Shown here in pieces: positions 23,183-30,985 of a stretch of DNA of 64,000 nucleotides. Position numbers and translations under genes: made by a program. The notes beneath the pieces were generated by a model. It searched no databases and was not told where the DNA came from. It saw only the letters and a program-made list of their open reading frames with translations. How positions within the stretch are numbered: position 1 is the stretch's first letter; every line of letters begins with the position of its first letter. Source of the DNA: RYN-122 sp963761655 (GTDB lineage: Bacteria > Actinomycetota > Actinomycetes > Mycobacteriales > SCTD01); assembly GCA_963761655.1 (NCBI GenBank), contig CAVXHI010000011.1, forward strand, positions 496,001 to 560,000, written 5' to 3'.

Positions 23183-23925
23183 GCGGGCCGCAGGTGGACG
23201 ACGTCGCCTGCGCCGTAGTGCCGGCCGTCGACGACGATCCGGCCGTCGTCGTCGACCGCGGTGGCCGTCCCCTCGACGGCGGTGTCGGCCAGCTCGACCC
23301 GCACCCGGCGCCCGATCGTGGAGCAGCGGGCCCGGTAGGCGTCCTCGTCGGCGTCGGCGAGGGTGCTGCGCAGCGAGCGCAGGACGGCCCGCAGCAGGGT
23401 GTCGCGGTCGGTCGTCGTGGCGCCGGCGAGCTGCAGCGACGTCGCGGGGCGGTCCGGGGGCAGCTCGTCCTCACGGGTGGTGACGTTGAGGCCGATCCCG
23501 AGGACGACGCCCCCGCCCGCGACCTGCGCCAGCAGCCCGCAGACCTTGCGCTCCCCCACCAGGACGTCGTTCGGCCACTTGAGGACGGCGTCGACCCCGC
23601 ACCGGTCGCGCAGGGCGTCGGCCACGGCGAGCCCGCCGAGCAGCGGCAGCCAGCCGGCCGTCGCCAGGTCGGGCCGCAGCAGCACCGAGAAGGTCAGGCC
23701 TGCCCGGGGAGGCGACACCCACTGCCGGTCGAGCCGGCCGCGCCCCGACGTCTGGCGCTCGGCGACGACGACCAGCCCCTCGGGCTCGCCCGCCTCGGCC
23801 CGCTCGGCGACGACGGCGTTGGTCGACGTCGTCTCCTCCAGCACCTCGACCCGCCAGCCGTCGGGCGCGAGGGCGCGGGCCAGCGGCGCCGCGACGAGGG
23901 GCGGTCGGGACAGGTCGGCGTACAC
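23179..23925 (-). CDS. birA: biotin-[acetyl-CoA-carboxylase] ligase
   Basis: 248 aa biotin protein ligase, which adenylates biotin and transfers it to the carrier lysine of the carboxylase alpha chain (EAMKMEQ in the gene at 28897). Motifs: EETTSTNAVVAERAEAGEPE, SGRGRLDRQWVSP (biotinyl-AMP loop), LKWPNDVLVGERKVCGLL and VVLGIGLNVTT. There is no N-terminal DNA-binding domain, so it is a group I, non-repressor form. GTG at 23925. Divergent from accD with 30 bases between the two starts. Confidence 0.95.
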   Translation of the reverse strand: MYADLSRPPLVAAPLARALAPDGWRVEVLEETTSTNAVVAERAEAGEPEGLVVVAERQTSGRGRLDRQWVSPPRAGLTFSVLLRPDLATAGWLPLLGGLAVADALRDRCGVDAVLKWPNDVLVGERKVCGLLAQVAGGGVVLGIGLNVTTREDELPPDRPATSLQLAGATTTDRDTLLRAVLRSLRSTLADADEDAYRARCSTIGRRVRVELADTAVEGTATAVDDDGRIVVDGRHYGAGDVVHLRPA

Positions 23926-23943
23926 CCTCGGCAGTGTCCTCGG

Positions 23944-23949
23944 TAGGTT
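23944..23949 (+). promoter_or_regulatory. -10 box for leaderless accD transcript
   Basis: TAGGTT followed by 6 bases (CGCCCC) and the GTG at 23956; no ribosome site. One of the clearest leaderless arrangements in the window. Confidence 0.55.
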
Positions 23950-23955
23950 CGCCCC

Positions 23956-25542
23956 GTGACTGCTGAGCCGATCGACACGCCGGACCTCCACACGACAGCG
24001 GGCAAGCTGGCCGAGCTGCGCCGCCGGGTGGACGAGTCGCTGCACGCCGGGAGCGAGGCCGCGCTGGCGAAGCGCCGGGAGAAGGGCAAGTCCACCGCGC
24101 GCGAGCGGATCGAGGGCTTCCTCGACGAGGGCAGCTTCACCGAGACCGACGCGCTCACCCGGCACCGCGCCCGCGACTTCGGGCTGGAGAAGAACCGCCC
24201 CACCGGCGACGGCGTCATCACCGGGTACGGCACCGTCGACGGCCGCCCGGTCTGCGTGTTCAGCCAGGACGCCACCGTCTTCGGCGGGGCGCTCGGCGAG
24301 GTCTACGGCGAGAAGATCCGCAAGGTCATGGACCTGGCGCTGAAGACCGGCTGCCCGATCGTCGGCATCAACGAGGGGTCGGGCGCCCGGATCCAGGAGG
24401 GGATCATGGGCCTGGCGCTCTACGGCGACATCTTCTACCGCAACGTGATGGCCTCCGGGGTCATCCCGCAGATCAGCCTGATCCTGGGCAACTGCGCCGG
24501 CGGCCACGTCTACAGCCCTGCGCTCACCGACTTCAACCTCATGGTCGACCAGAACAGCGCCATGATGATCACCGGGCCGGACGTCATCAAGACCGTCACC
24601 GGTGAGGACATCACCATCGAGGACCTCGGCGGCGCGCGGACCCACAACTCGAAGTCCGGCGTCGCGCACTTCATGAGCGCGGACGAGGAGGAGGCGCTCG
24701 AGCTCGCGAAGGTCCTGCTCAGCTACCTCCCGAGCAACAACCTCTCCGAGGTCCCGGTCGTCGACCCTGTCGACGCGCTCGCCGAGGAGCCCCTGCTGGA
24801 GCTCGACACCGTCATCCCGGACAGCAACAACGCGCCGTACGACATGAAGCACATCATCGAGGCGGTGCTCGACGACGGCGAGTTCCTCGAGGTGCAGTCG
24901 CTCTGGGCGCCGTCCATCGTCGCCGGCTTCGGCCGCATCGAGGGCCGCAGCGTCGGCGTCGTCGCCAACAACCCGATGCAGTTCGCCGGGACGCTCGACA
25001 TCGACGCCTCCGAGAAGGCCGCGCGCTTCGTCCGCACCTGCGACGCGTTCAACATCCCGGTCCTCACGTTCTGCGACGTCCCGGGCTACCTCCCCGGTGT
25101 CGGCCAGGAGCACGCCGGCATCATCCGCCACGGCGCCAAGCTGCTGTACGCCTACAGCGAGGCCACCGTCCCGCTCGTCACGGTCATCACGCGCAAGGCC
25201 TACGGCGGCTCCTACGTCGCGATGGGGTCCAAGCACCTCGGGGCCGACGTCAACCTCGCCTGGCCGACCGCGCAGGTCGCCGTCGTCGGGGCGCTCGGCG
25301 CGGTCAACATCGTGCGCCGCAAGGAGATCGCCGCCGCGAAGGACCCCGACACCGCCCGCGCCGCGTTCATGACCGAGTACGAGGACACCTTCGCGACGCC
25401 GTACATCGCGGCCGAGCGCGGCTTCGTCGACGCCGTCATCGAGCCGTCGCAGACCCGCCGCGAGGTGGCCAAGGCGCTGCGCCAGCTGCAGGGCAAGCGG
25501 GAGAGCCTCCCGGCCAAGAAGCACGGCAACATCCCCCTCTAG
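23956..25542 (+). CDS. acyl-CoA carboxylase carboxyltransferase (beta) subunit
   Basis: 528 aa AccD/PccB-type subunit that moves the carboxyl from carboxybiotin to acetyl- or propionyl-CoA. Blocks: KGKSTARERIEGFLDEGSF, SQDATVFGGALGEVYGEKI, GINEGSGARIQEGIMGLALY, SLILGNCAGGHVYSPALTDF (first oxyanion hole), DVPGYLPGVGQEHAGIIRHG and TRKAYGGSYVAMGSKHLGAD (second). In the Streptomyces coelicolor family the residue after GGAY (422 in PccB numbering) influences propionyl versus acetyl preference. As I recall it is Asp in PccB and Ile in AccB; here it is Val, so specificity stays open. Heads an operon with the next two genes. Confidence 0.95.
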   Translation: MTAEPIDTPDLHTTAGKLAELRRRVDESLHAGSEAALAKRREKGKSTARERIEGFLDEGSFTETDALTRHRARDFGLEKNRPTGDGVITGYGTVDGRPVCVFSQDATVFGGALGEVYGEKIRKVMDLALKTGCPIVGINEGSGARIQEGIMGLALYGDIFYRNVMASGVIPQISLILGNCAGGHVYSPALTDFNLMVDQNSAMMITGPDVIKTVTGEDITIEDLGGARTHNSKSGVAHFMSADEEEALELAKVLLSYLPSNNLSEVPVVDPVDALAEEPLLELDTVIPDSNNAPYDMKHIIEAVLDDGEFLEVQSLWAPSIVAGFGRIEGRSVGVVANNPMQFAGTLDIDASEKAARFVRTCDAFNIPVLTFCDVPGYLPGVGQEHAGIIRHGAKLLYAYSEATVPLVTVITRKAYGGSYVAMGSKHLGADVNLAWPTAQVAVVGALGAVNIVRRKEIAAAKDPDTARAAFMTEYEDTFATPYIAAERGFVDAVIEPSQTRREVAKALRQLQGKRESLPAKKHGNIPL

Positions 25543-25551
25543 GAGTCTGTC

Positions 25552-25965
25552 GTGACCGCACTGGACGACGCCGTCGCCGCCCTGCACGCCCGCGTCGACG
25601 CCTGGGCCGCCGCCGTCGAGACGGTGGGGGTGCAGGACGAGCCCGATCTGGACGACCCCCGCCTGGAGGCCGCCGAGGACGAGTTCGACCACGCCATGGC
25701 CTCGTTCCACAGCGCCGCCCTCGCCGTGCTCGGCGCCGACGTGCCGGACGACGACGAGGACGTCGACCTCGAGGTCGAGGAGCTGGCCCTGCACCTGCTG
25801 GTCGGCCTGCCCGAGGGGACCCCCGAGCCGGCCCAGACGGCGTCGGCGCTCGTGCACGCGGCGGGCGAGCGGCTGGTCGGGCAGCTCAGCACGGCCGGCT
25901 ACCAGGTGCCCGCGTGGCAGTTCGGCTGCGAGGTCGAGCTGCTGATGGAGGACGACGATGAGTGA
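25552..25965 (+). CDS. acidic 137-aa protein of unknown function
   Basis: GTG at 25552, 9 bases after the carboxylase beta gene, and overlapping the epsilon-subunit start by 8 bases, so cotranscribed and coupled. Very acidic, with runs such as VPDDDEDVDLEVEELA and the C-terminus LLMEDDDE. It has two helical parts: ALDDAVAALHARVDAWAAAV and TASALVHAAGERLVGQLST. No signal peptide, no metal motif and no recognised family. Position between beta and epsilon subunits suggests a carboxylase accessory role, but this is inference. Confidence 0.8.
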   Translation: MTALDDAVAALHARVDAWAAAVETVGVQDEPDLDDPRLEAAEDEFDHAMASFHSAALAVLGADVPDDDEDVDLEVEELALHLLVGLPEGTPEPAQTASALVHAAGERLVGQLSTAGYQVPAWQFGCEVELLMEDDDE

Positions 25966-26158
25966 CACCACCCCCCTGCTGAGGATCGTGCGGGGCGACC
26001 CGTCGCCCGAGCAGGTCGCCGCCCTGGTGGCGGTCCTGGCCAGCCGCGGCGGCCCGGCCGCCGCTGCGGACGTCGTGCCGTCGCGCTGGCGCTCCCACCT
26101 GCGCGCGTCCCTGCCACCCGCCGGCCCGGGGGCCTGGCAGGCCTCGGCCTGGCGCTAG
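25958..26158 (+). CDS. accE: acyl-CoA carboxylase epsilon subunit
   Basis: 66 aa. Matches the actinobacterial ACC epsilon family: LLRIVRGDPSPEQVAALVAV at the N-terminus, then a variable stretch, a central SRWRSH and the terminal GPGAWQASAWR. In Streptomyces and Mycobacterium the epsilon chain binds and stimulates the alpha-beta carboxylase complex. ATG at 25958 overlaps the acidic protein gene. Its stop is one base from the stop of the convergent DUF5305-like gene. Confidence 0.9.
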   Translation: MSDTTPLLRIVRGDPSPEQVAALVAVLASRGGPAAAADVVPSRWRSHLRASLPPAGPGAWQASAWR

Positions 26159-26159
26159 C

Positions 26160-27680
26160 TCACCTCGCCTGGCGCGGAGGGCCGTCCGCCAGGGCTGCGT
26201 CCTCGCAGGCTTCCCGGGGTGCCGGGACAGTGGCCGCGGAGGCCGAACCGCTGTGGGCCCGCTCGAGGTCGAGCCAGGCCTGCTGCGCCTGCTCGGCGGC
26301 GTCACGCAGGCGCTGCTCGACCCGCTCCGCCTCCACCCGCGCGGCCTGGGCGCGTGCTGCCTGCGCCCGCGCCTGCTCGGCGACCTCGGCCGCGCGACGG
26401 CGCTCCGCCTCCCGGCGCAGCCGCTCCTGCCGGGCCGCCTCCAGCCGGGCCGCCACCTGCCGGGCCGCCTCCTGCCGGGCTGCCTCCTGCCGGGCCGCCT
26501 CCCGGCGCTCGACCTCGAGCCGGGCCGCCTCCAGGAGCTCGCGGTCCACCGGGTCCTGCTCTGCCGGGCGCTCGCCCGAGGCCGGCACCTCTGCTGCTGC
26601 GGACGCAGGGCTGCCCGCGTCGGCCGTCGTCCAGCGGTAGGCGGTGCCGTCGTCCTGGACGACGAACACGGCGGTGCCGGCCTCGGTCCAGTGCAGGACC
26701 AGCAGCCCGTAGCGCTCGGCCAGCCGGGCGAGCTCGTCCGGTGACGCCACCTGCACGACCCGCAGCCCGTCGAGGTCGGACGGCCGCGTCTCGACCAGCA
26801 GCCGGCCCAGACGGCGCCGGGCGCGGTCCGCGTCGTCCTCCTCGCGACGCCGCCGGACGACCGCCACCCCGCCACCGGCGGCGAGGGTGAGGGCGAACGT
26901 CGTGAGCAGTCCGGACGGGCGCCAGCCGAGCAGGTCCGTCAGCCGGCTCGCCGGTGTGGGGGCGGCGGGCGTCGCCGTGCCGGAGGCGCCCGCGTCGGCG
27001 CCCTCCGCCACGGTCAGGGTCGCGGGGTCGCCGGCGAGGCGCAGCTGCTGCGCCGTGAGCTGCAGGGCGACGGCGGGGCGCCAGGTGCCGCCGCCGTGCC
27101 GGACGACGGCGACCAGCTCGACGGTCATCCCCTCGAACGGCATGCCGGTCTGCTGCGCAACGACCGCCCCGCGCTGCTCCAGCCGGTCGAGGGCCAGCGG
27201 GGCGTGGACGCGACCCCGGCCGTCGACGTCGACCGGCCCGGCGAGGGGGACGGTCGTCGACCACCCGGTGGTGGAGCTGAGCCGGGCGACCAGCTGCAGG
27301 CGGGCAGCCGGGCCGGTGTAGTCGACGGCGACGTCGACGCTCTGCACGAGCGCGCGGAACAGCGGCGCCGGCGCCTGGGCGCGCGCCGTGTCGTACACCT
27401 CGTTGGGACGGACAGCGGCGCTGTAGTCGAAGCGCACGCTGTGGGCACGGCTGGGCGCGCTGCTCGGGGCCGCGGTGACGGCGGCCGTCTGCACCGGCTC
27501 CTGCGCCTGCACCGGCGCGGAGGACAGCAGCGACGTCGCGCAGGCCGCGGCACTCAGCGCGAGCAGCCCGCCGGACGCGGCGAGCGCGGTCGAGCGGACG
27601 CCGGCCCGGGTGCAGGGCGGAGCGAGCGCCTCGGCCCGCGGGGCGCGCGTCCGGGGCACGGAGGCCCAGCTGCTGGTCAT
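26160..27680 (-). CDS. DUF5305-like membrane protein with coiled-coil tail
   Basis: 506 aa. An N-terminal hydrophobic stretch (about 30-50) looks like a signal anchor. Residues about 80-225 match what I know of DUF5305 (SVRFDYSAAVRPNEVYDTAR, VDVAVDYTGPAARLQLVARL, GWSTTVPLAGPVDV), a domain often encoded beside archaeal/ER-type signal peptidases. A membrane helix near 258-277 (GLLTTFALTLAAGGGVAVV) is followed by RRRREEDDADRARRRL and a cytoplasmic part. That part ends in a long coiled coil with tandem EAARQ pentapeptides. ATG at 27680 has GGACGGAG at 7 bases. It follows the signal peptidase by 13 bases; likely an assembly or scaffolding partner. Confidence 0.85.
   Translation of the reverse strand: MTSSWASVPRTRAPRAEALAPPCTRAGVRSTALAASGGLLALSAAACATSLLSSAPVQAQEPVQTAAVTAAPSSAPSRAHSVRFDYSAAVRPNEVYDTARAQAPAPLFRALVQSVDVAVDYTGPAARLQLVARLSSTTGWSTTVPLAGPVDVDGRGRVHAPLALDRLEQRGAVVAQQTGMPFEGMTVELVAVVRHGGGTWRPAVALQLTAQQLRLAGDPATLTVAEGADAGASGTATPAAPTPASRLTDLLGWRPSGLLTTFALTLAAGGGVAVVRRRREEDDADRARRRLGRLLVETRPSDLDGLRVVQVASPDELARLAERYGLLVLHWTEAGTAVFVVQDDGTAYRWTTADAGSPASAAAEVPASGERPAEQDPVDRELLEAARLEVERREAARQEAARQEAARQVAARLEAARQERLRREAERRRAAEVAEQARAQAARAQAARVEAERVEQRLRDAAEQAQQAWLDLERAHSGSASAATVPAPREACEDAALADGPPRQAR
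26431..26505 (-). repeat. five tandem 15-bp units encoding EAARQ-type pentads
   Basis: Five consecutive 15-bp units on the plus strand starting at 26431, 26446, 26461, 26476 and 26491, each close to CGGGCCGCCTCCTGC. On the coding minus strand they give EAARQ, EAARQ, EAARQ, VAARL, EAARQ within a coiled coil. Likely slippage-expanded. Confidence 0.85.
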
Positions 27681-27693
27681 CGGGGGCTCCGTC

Positions 27694-28194
27694 CTACAGC
27701 AGGGAGAGGGGTCGCGGCAGGGGTGTGCCGGTGGAGCGGCGACGGCGGCGTGAGCGCCGGCCGGCGCCCGGGCTGCCGACCGCGGCGACGAGGGTGAACG
27801 CGACGACGCCGAGCAGCGTCGGGCTGGTCAGGCGCCGCCACCAGGCGCCGCCGCCCGGCACCCTGAGGACCAGGGTGCCGAGCAGCTGCGACGGGAGCGG
27901 GCGGGTCGGGTCGGTCCAGTCGTTGTTGTCGCCCTTGAACACGCACCGGCCGTCGACGACGGCGACGGTGCGGTGCAGCAGGACCTCGCGGCCGTCCCGG
28001 TACGCCTCGATCCGTCCGGGGACGCAGGACGTCGTGGGCACGAGGAGCGCCAGGTCGCCGGCGACGAAGTGCGGCCTCATCGAGACGCCGTGCGTGACGA
28101 CGACCCGCGGCACCCCGCCGAGCAGCAGCACCGTCGTCGCCACGCCGACGAGCAGCGGGGCGACGACGAGCAGCAGGCGCGGACGGGGCGGCAC
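27694..28194 (-). CDS. signal peptidase I, ER/archaeal (SipW) type
   Basis: 166 aa membrane protease. A membrane helix (RLLLVVAPLLVGVATTVLLL) precedes the catalytic Ser in VVVTHGVSMRPHFVAGDLAL. The second box VLLHRTVAVVDGRCVFKGDN carries His where ordinary bacterial LepB has Lys, so it uses the Ser-His dyad of the ER, archaeal and Bacillus SipW enzymes. A second helix (LLGVVAFTLVAAVGS) and a very basic tail end the protein. It sits between the small secreted protein gene (10 bases upstream) and the DUF5305-like gene, and is most likely dedicated to processing that secreted product. GTG at 28194; no clear ribosome site, so coupling is likely. Confidence 0.9.
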   Translation of the reverse strand: MPPRPRLLLVVAPLLVGVATTVLLLGGVPRVVVTHGVSMRPHFVAGDLALLVPTTSCVPGRIEAYRDGREVLLHRTVAVVDGRCVFKGDNNDWTDPTRPLPSQLLGTLVLRVPGGGAWWRRLTSPTLLGVVAFTLVAAVGSPGAGRRSRRRRRSTGTPLPRPLSLL

Positions 28195-28204
28195 GGGACG
28201 CGGA

Positions 28205-28585
28205 TCAGGTCGGCGAGACGTTCAGCTGCACGCTGTCGACGGTGTCGTAGGCGACGTCGCTGATGTCGCAACTGATCGTGGTCGCAGCGGTCGCGGTGCA
28301 CACCGTCACGGTGCCCGTGGGCCCGTTGAGGGTCAGCTTGATGGCGTAGCCGGCACCGCGGACGTCGTCCCCCACGGTGAACACGACCTTGTCGAGCACG
28401 CTGATGTCGGACGAGAGCTGCTGGTAAGCGATGTTGGAGATCGAGACGCCGGTGACGTCCACGTTCTTGTAACCCATCTTGAGCTGCGACTCGGTGCTGC
28501 TGTTGCTGGCGGTGAAGGCCGAGCCGCCGGAGGCGACGACGGCGGCCGCTCCCAGCCCCAGGCCGATACGGGTGATGCTCTTCAT
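28205..28585 (-). CDS. TasA/camelysin-like small secreted protein
   Basis: 126 aa. ATG at 28585 has AGAGGAG at 6 bases. The signal peptide KSITRIGLGLGAAAVVASGG runs into SAFTASNSS, the style cleaved by SipW-type peptidases in TasA and camelysin precursors. The mature part is beta-rich (YKNVDVTGVSISNIAYQQL, VVFTVGDDVRGAGYAIKLTL) with two cysteines (VCTATAATTISCD) that could form a disulfide. No enzyme motif is visible. As first gene of the unit it is the probable substrate of the adjacent signal peptidase; fibre or surface-layer formation is inference from TasA. Confidence 0.82.
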   Translation of the reverse strand: MKSITRIGLGLGAAAVVASGGSAFTASNSSTESQLKMGYKNVDVTGVSISNIAYQQLSSDISVLDKVVFTVGDDVRGAGYAIKLTLNGPTGTVTVCTATAATTISCDISDVAYDTVDSVQLNVSPT

Positions 28586-28896
28586 GACGTCTCCTCTTGC
28601 GGCCCGGGCTCTCCGTGGCGGTGGCGTGACCCGGCTCCGGCCGGGACCCAGTCCTGGACAGGTCTGGACAACAGCACCATCGACATCGAGTGCGGTCCCG
28701 TGATCGTCCGCACGACGTCCGGGCCAGAACCGTCCCGACGAACCACCTCCACGTCCCCGCACCCCCCGGCGGGGTCCCTGCTCCTGGTCCGTCGTGACCA
28801 TGAGCAGCCCTGGTCCCCCGCACCGCAGGGGTCCTGCTCCGCCGCGGTCGACCGCTCAGTAGGCTCCGCCGACGTCCCGTGCTCCTGAGGAGACCC
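28586..28896. other. 310-bp intergenic region between divergent genes
   Basis: This gap must hold promoters for the TasA-like gene (minus) and the carboxylase alpha gene (plus). Seen: TAGGCT at 28860 for the plus gene, a CTGGACAGG/CTGGACAAC direct repeat near 28654-28671, and an imperfect inverted repeat GAGCAG...CTGCTC at about 28802-28839 that could be an operator. No open frame with good coding bias is visible. Confidence 0.45.
28860..28865 (+). promoter_or_regulatory. -10 box upstream of carboxylase alpha gene
   Basis: TAGGCT 31 bases before the GTG at 28897; a short leader with TGAGGAGA (28886-28892) follows. No clear -35. Confidence 0.4.
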
Positions 28897-30651
28897 GTGC
28901 CCAAGCTCAGCAAGGTGCTCATCGCCAACCGCGGTGAGATCGCCGTCCGTGTCGCCCGCGCCTGCAAGGACGCCGGCCTGCAGTCGGTGGCCGTGTACGC
29001 CGAGCCCGACCTCGACGCCCTCCACGTCCGGGTCGCCGACGAGGCCTTCGCCCTGGGCGGCACGACCCCCGGCGACAGCTACCTGCGGATCGACAAGGTC
29101 ATCCAGGCGGTCAAGGACAGCGGCGCCGACGGCGTCCACCCCGGGTACGGGTTCCTGTCGGAGAACGCCGAGTTCGCGCAGGCCGTCCTCGACGCCGGCG
29201 TCACCTGGATCGGCCCCTCCCCCGCCGCCATCGCCGCCCTCGGCGACAAGACGACGGCCCGCCACATCGCGCTGAAGATCGGCGCTCCGCTGGTGCCCGG
29301 CACCGCCGACCCGGTCAAGGGCGTCGACGAGGTGCTCGCCTTCGTCGAGGAGCACGGCCTGCCGGTCGCCATCAAGGCGGCCTTCGGCGGCGGCGGGCGC
29401 GGTCTCAAGATCGCCCGCACGAAGGAGGAGGTGCCGGAGCTCTACGAGTCGGCCGTCCGCGAGGCCGTGGCCGCCTTCGGCCGCGGCGAGTGCTTCGTCG
29501 AGCGCTACCTCGACAAGCCGCGCCACGTCGAGACGCAGGTCCTCGCCGACCAGCACGGCAACGTCGTCGTCGTCAGCACCCGCGACTGCTCGCTGCAGCG
29601 CCGCTACCAGAAGGTCGTCGAGGAGGCCCCCGCGCCGTTCCTCACCCCCGACCAGATCGCCTCGCTGTACGACGCCTCGAAGAAGATCATCAAGGAGGCC
29701 GAGTACGTCGGCGCCGGCACCTGCGAGTTCCTCGTCGGCGCGGACGGCCTCATCAGCTTCCTCGAGGTCAACACCCGCCTGCAGGTCGAGCACCCGGTCT
29801 CGGAGGAGGTCACCGGCGTCGACCTCGTCCGCGAGCAGTTCCGCATCGCCGAGGGCGAGGAGCTCGGGTTCACCGACCCCGCCCCGCGCGGCCACAGCCT
29901 CGAGTTCCGGATCAACGGCGAGGACCCGGGCCGCGGCTTCCTGCCCGCCCCGGGCACCGTGACGAGCTTCGTGCCGCCGCTCGGCCCGGGCGTCCGCGTC
30001 GACACCGGCATCTCCTCGGGCGACGTCATCGGCGGGGCGTTCGACTCCCTGCTCGCCAAGCTCATCGTCACCGGCGCGACCCGGCAGGAGGCCCTGCAGC
30101 GGGCCGCCCGCGCCCTCGACGAGCTCGAGGTCGAGGGCATGGCCACCCTCATCCCGTTCCACCGCAAGGTCGTGCGCGACAAGGCCTTCACCAGCGAGCC
30201 CTTCACGGTCCACAACCGCTGGATCGAGACCGAGTTCGAGAACGACATCCCGCCGTTCGCGGGTGGGGCGGAGGCCGGCGAGGAGGCCGGCCCGCGCGAG
30301 ACCGTCGTCGTCGAGGTCGGTGGCAAGCGGCTCGAGGTCGTGCTCCCCGCCGGGCTCGGCGCCTCCACCGGTGCGGCCCCCGCGGCCACCGGCAAGAAGC
30401 GGTCGGCGAAGAAGGCCGGCGGCGCGGCCGCGTCCGGCGACACCCTGGCCTCCCCCATGCAGGGCACCATCGTCAAGGTCGCCGTCGAGGACGGCGCGAC
30501 CGTCGAGGCGGGCGAGCTCATCGTCGTCCTCGAGGCGATGAAGATGGAGCAGCCCCTCAACGCCCACCGGGCGGGCACCGTGAGCGGCCTGTCGGTCGAG
30601 GTCGGTGCGACGGTGACCAGCGGCGCGGCCATCTGCGAGATCAAGGACTAG
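28897..30651 (+). CDS. acyl-CoA carboxylase alpha subunit (biotin carboxylase-BCCP)
   Basis: 584 aa. Biotin carboxylase region (about 1-450): VLIANRGEIAVRVARACKD, VHPGYGFLSENAEFAQAV, IKAAFGGGGRGLKIA (ATP-grasp loop), FVERYLDKPRHVETQVL, STRDCSLQRRYQKVVEEAPA and FLEVNTRLQVEHPVSEEVTG. A Lys/Ala-rich linker (KKRSAKKAGG) leads to the biotin carrier domain with the biotinylation site VLEAMKMEQPL. It ATP-dependently carboxylates its own biotin for transfer by the beta subunit at 23956. GTG at 28897 has GAGGAG 4-5 bases upstream; the upstream in-frame start at 28879 lacks this. Confidence 0.95.
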   Translation: MPKLSKVLIANRGEIAVRVARACKDAGLQSVAVYAEPDLDALHVRVADEAFALGGTTPGDSYLRIDKVIQAVKDSGADGVHPGYGFLSENAEFAQAVLDAGVTWIGPSPAAIAALGDKTTARHIALKIGAPLVPGTADPVKGVDEVLAFVEEHGLPVAIKAAFGGGGRGLKIARTKEEVPELYESAVREAVAAFGRGECFVERYLDKPRHVETQVLADQHGNVVVVSTRDCSLQRRYQKVVEEAPAPFLTPDQIASLYDASKKIIKEAEYVGAGTCEFLVGADGLISFLEVNTRLQVEHPVSEEVTGVDLVREQFRIAEGEELGFTDPAPRGHSLEFRINGEDPGRGFLPAPGTVTSFVPPLGPGVRVDTGISSGDVIGGAFDSLLAKLIVTGATRQEALQRAARALDELEVEGMATLIPFHRKVVRDKAFTSEPFTVHNRWIETEFENDIPPFAGGAEAGEEAGPRETVVVEVGGKRLEVVLPAGLGASTGAAPAATGKKRSAKKAGGAAASGDTLASPMQGTIVKVAVEDGATVEAGELIVVLEAMKMEQPLNAHRAGTVSGLSVEVGATVTSGAAICEIKD

Positions 30652-30655
30652 GCCG

Positions 30656-30985
30656 ATCGACGGCGACCCCTCGGCAGGCCAGCGCCTCAAGTACGCCTTC
30701 GGGGGGCGCCTGCCGGACCCGCAGCACGAGTGGGTCCGGCACGACCTGCTCGACGCCGGCTGGCGCGGCCGCGCGCTGCTCCGCGGCCTGGTGCAGGTCG
30801 TGCCCTTCGCCGTCCTGCTGGCCTTCCTGCCGGGTCCGGCGTCGGTGCACGTGTTCCTGCCGCTGCTGGTCGTGCTCAGCGGCCTGTTCGTCGCCGGTGC
30901 CTACGGCGACGACCTCCGCGACCGCCGGCTGCGCCAGCACGGCCTGCCGACGCCGGACCGGGAGCCCCCGCCCCGCGGCTTCTAG
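30656..30985 (+). CDS. DUF5313-like small membrane protein, start codon unclear
   Basis: About 109 aa. It opens like DUF5313 proteins (QRLKYAFGGRLPDPQHEWVR, HDLLDAGWRGRALLRGL), then two membrane helices (VVPFAVLLAFLPGP and VFLPLLVVLSGLFVAGAY) and a charged tail RDRRLRQHGLPTPDREPP. The frame is stop-free back to about 30616, but holds no ATG, GTG, TTG or CTG before the conserved N-terminus. The only near-start is ATC at 30656, with AAGGA 8 bases upstream in the end of the carboxylase gene. Beginning at GTG 30791 would remove the conserved half. The stop overlaps the convergent quinone reductase stop. Confidence 0.65.
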   Translation: MDGDPSAGQRLKYAFGGRLPDPQHEWVRHDLLDAGWRGRALLRGLVQVVPFAVLLAFLPGPASVHVFLPLLVVLSGLFVAGAYGDDLRDRRLRQHGLPTPDREPPPRGF

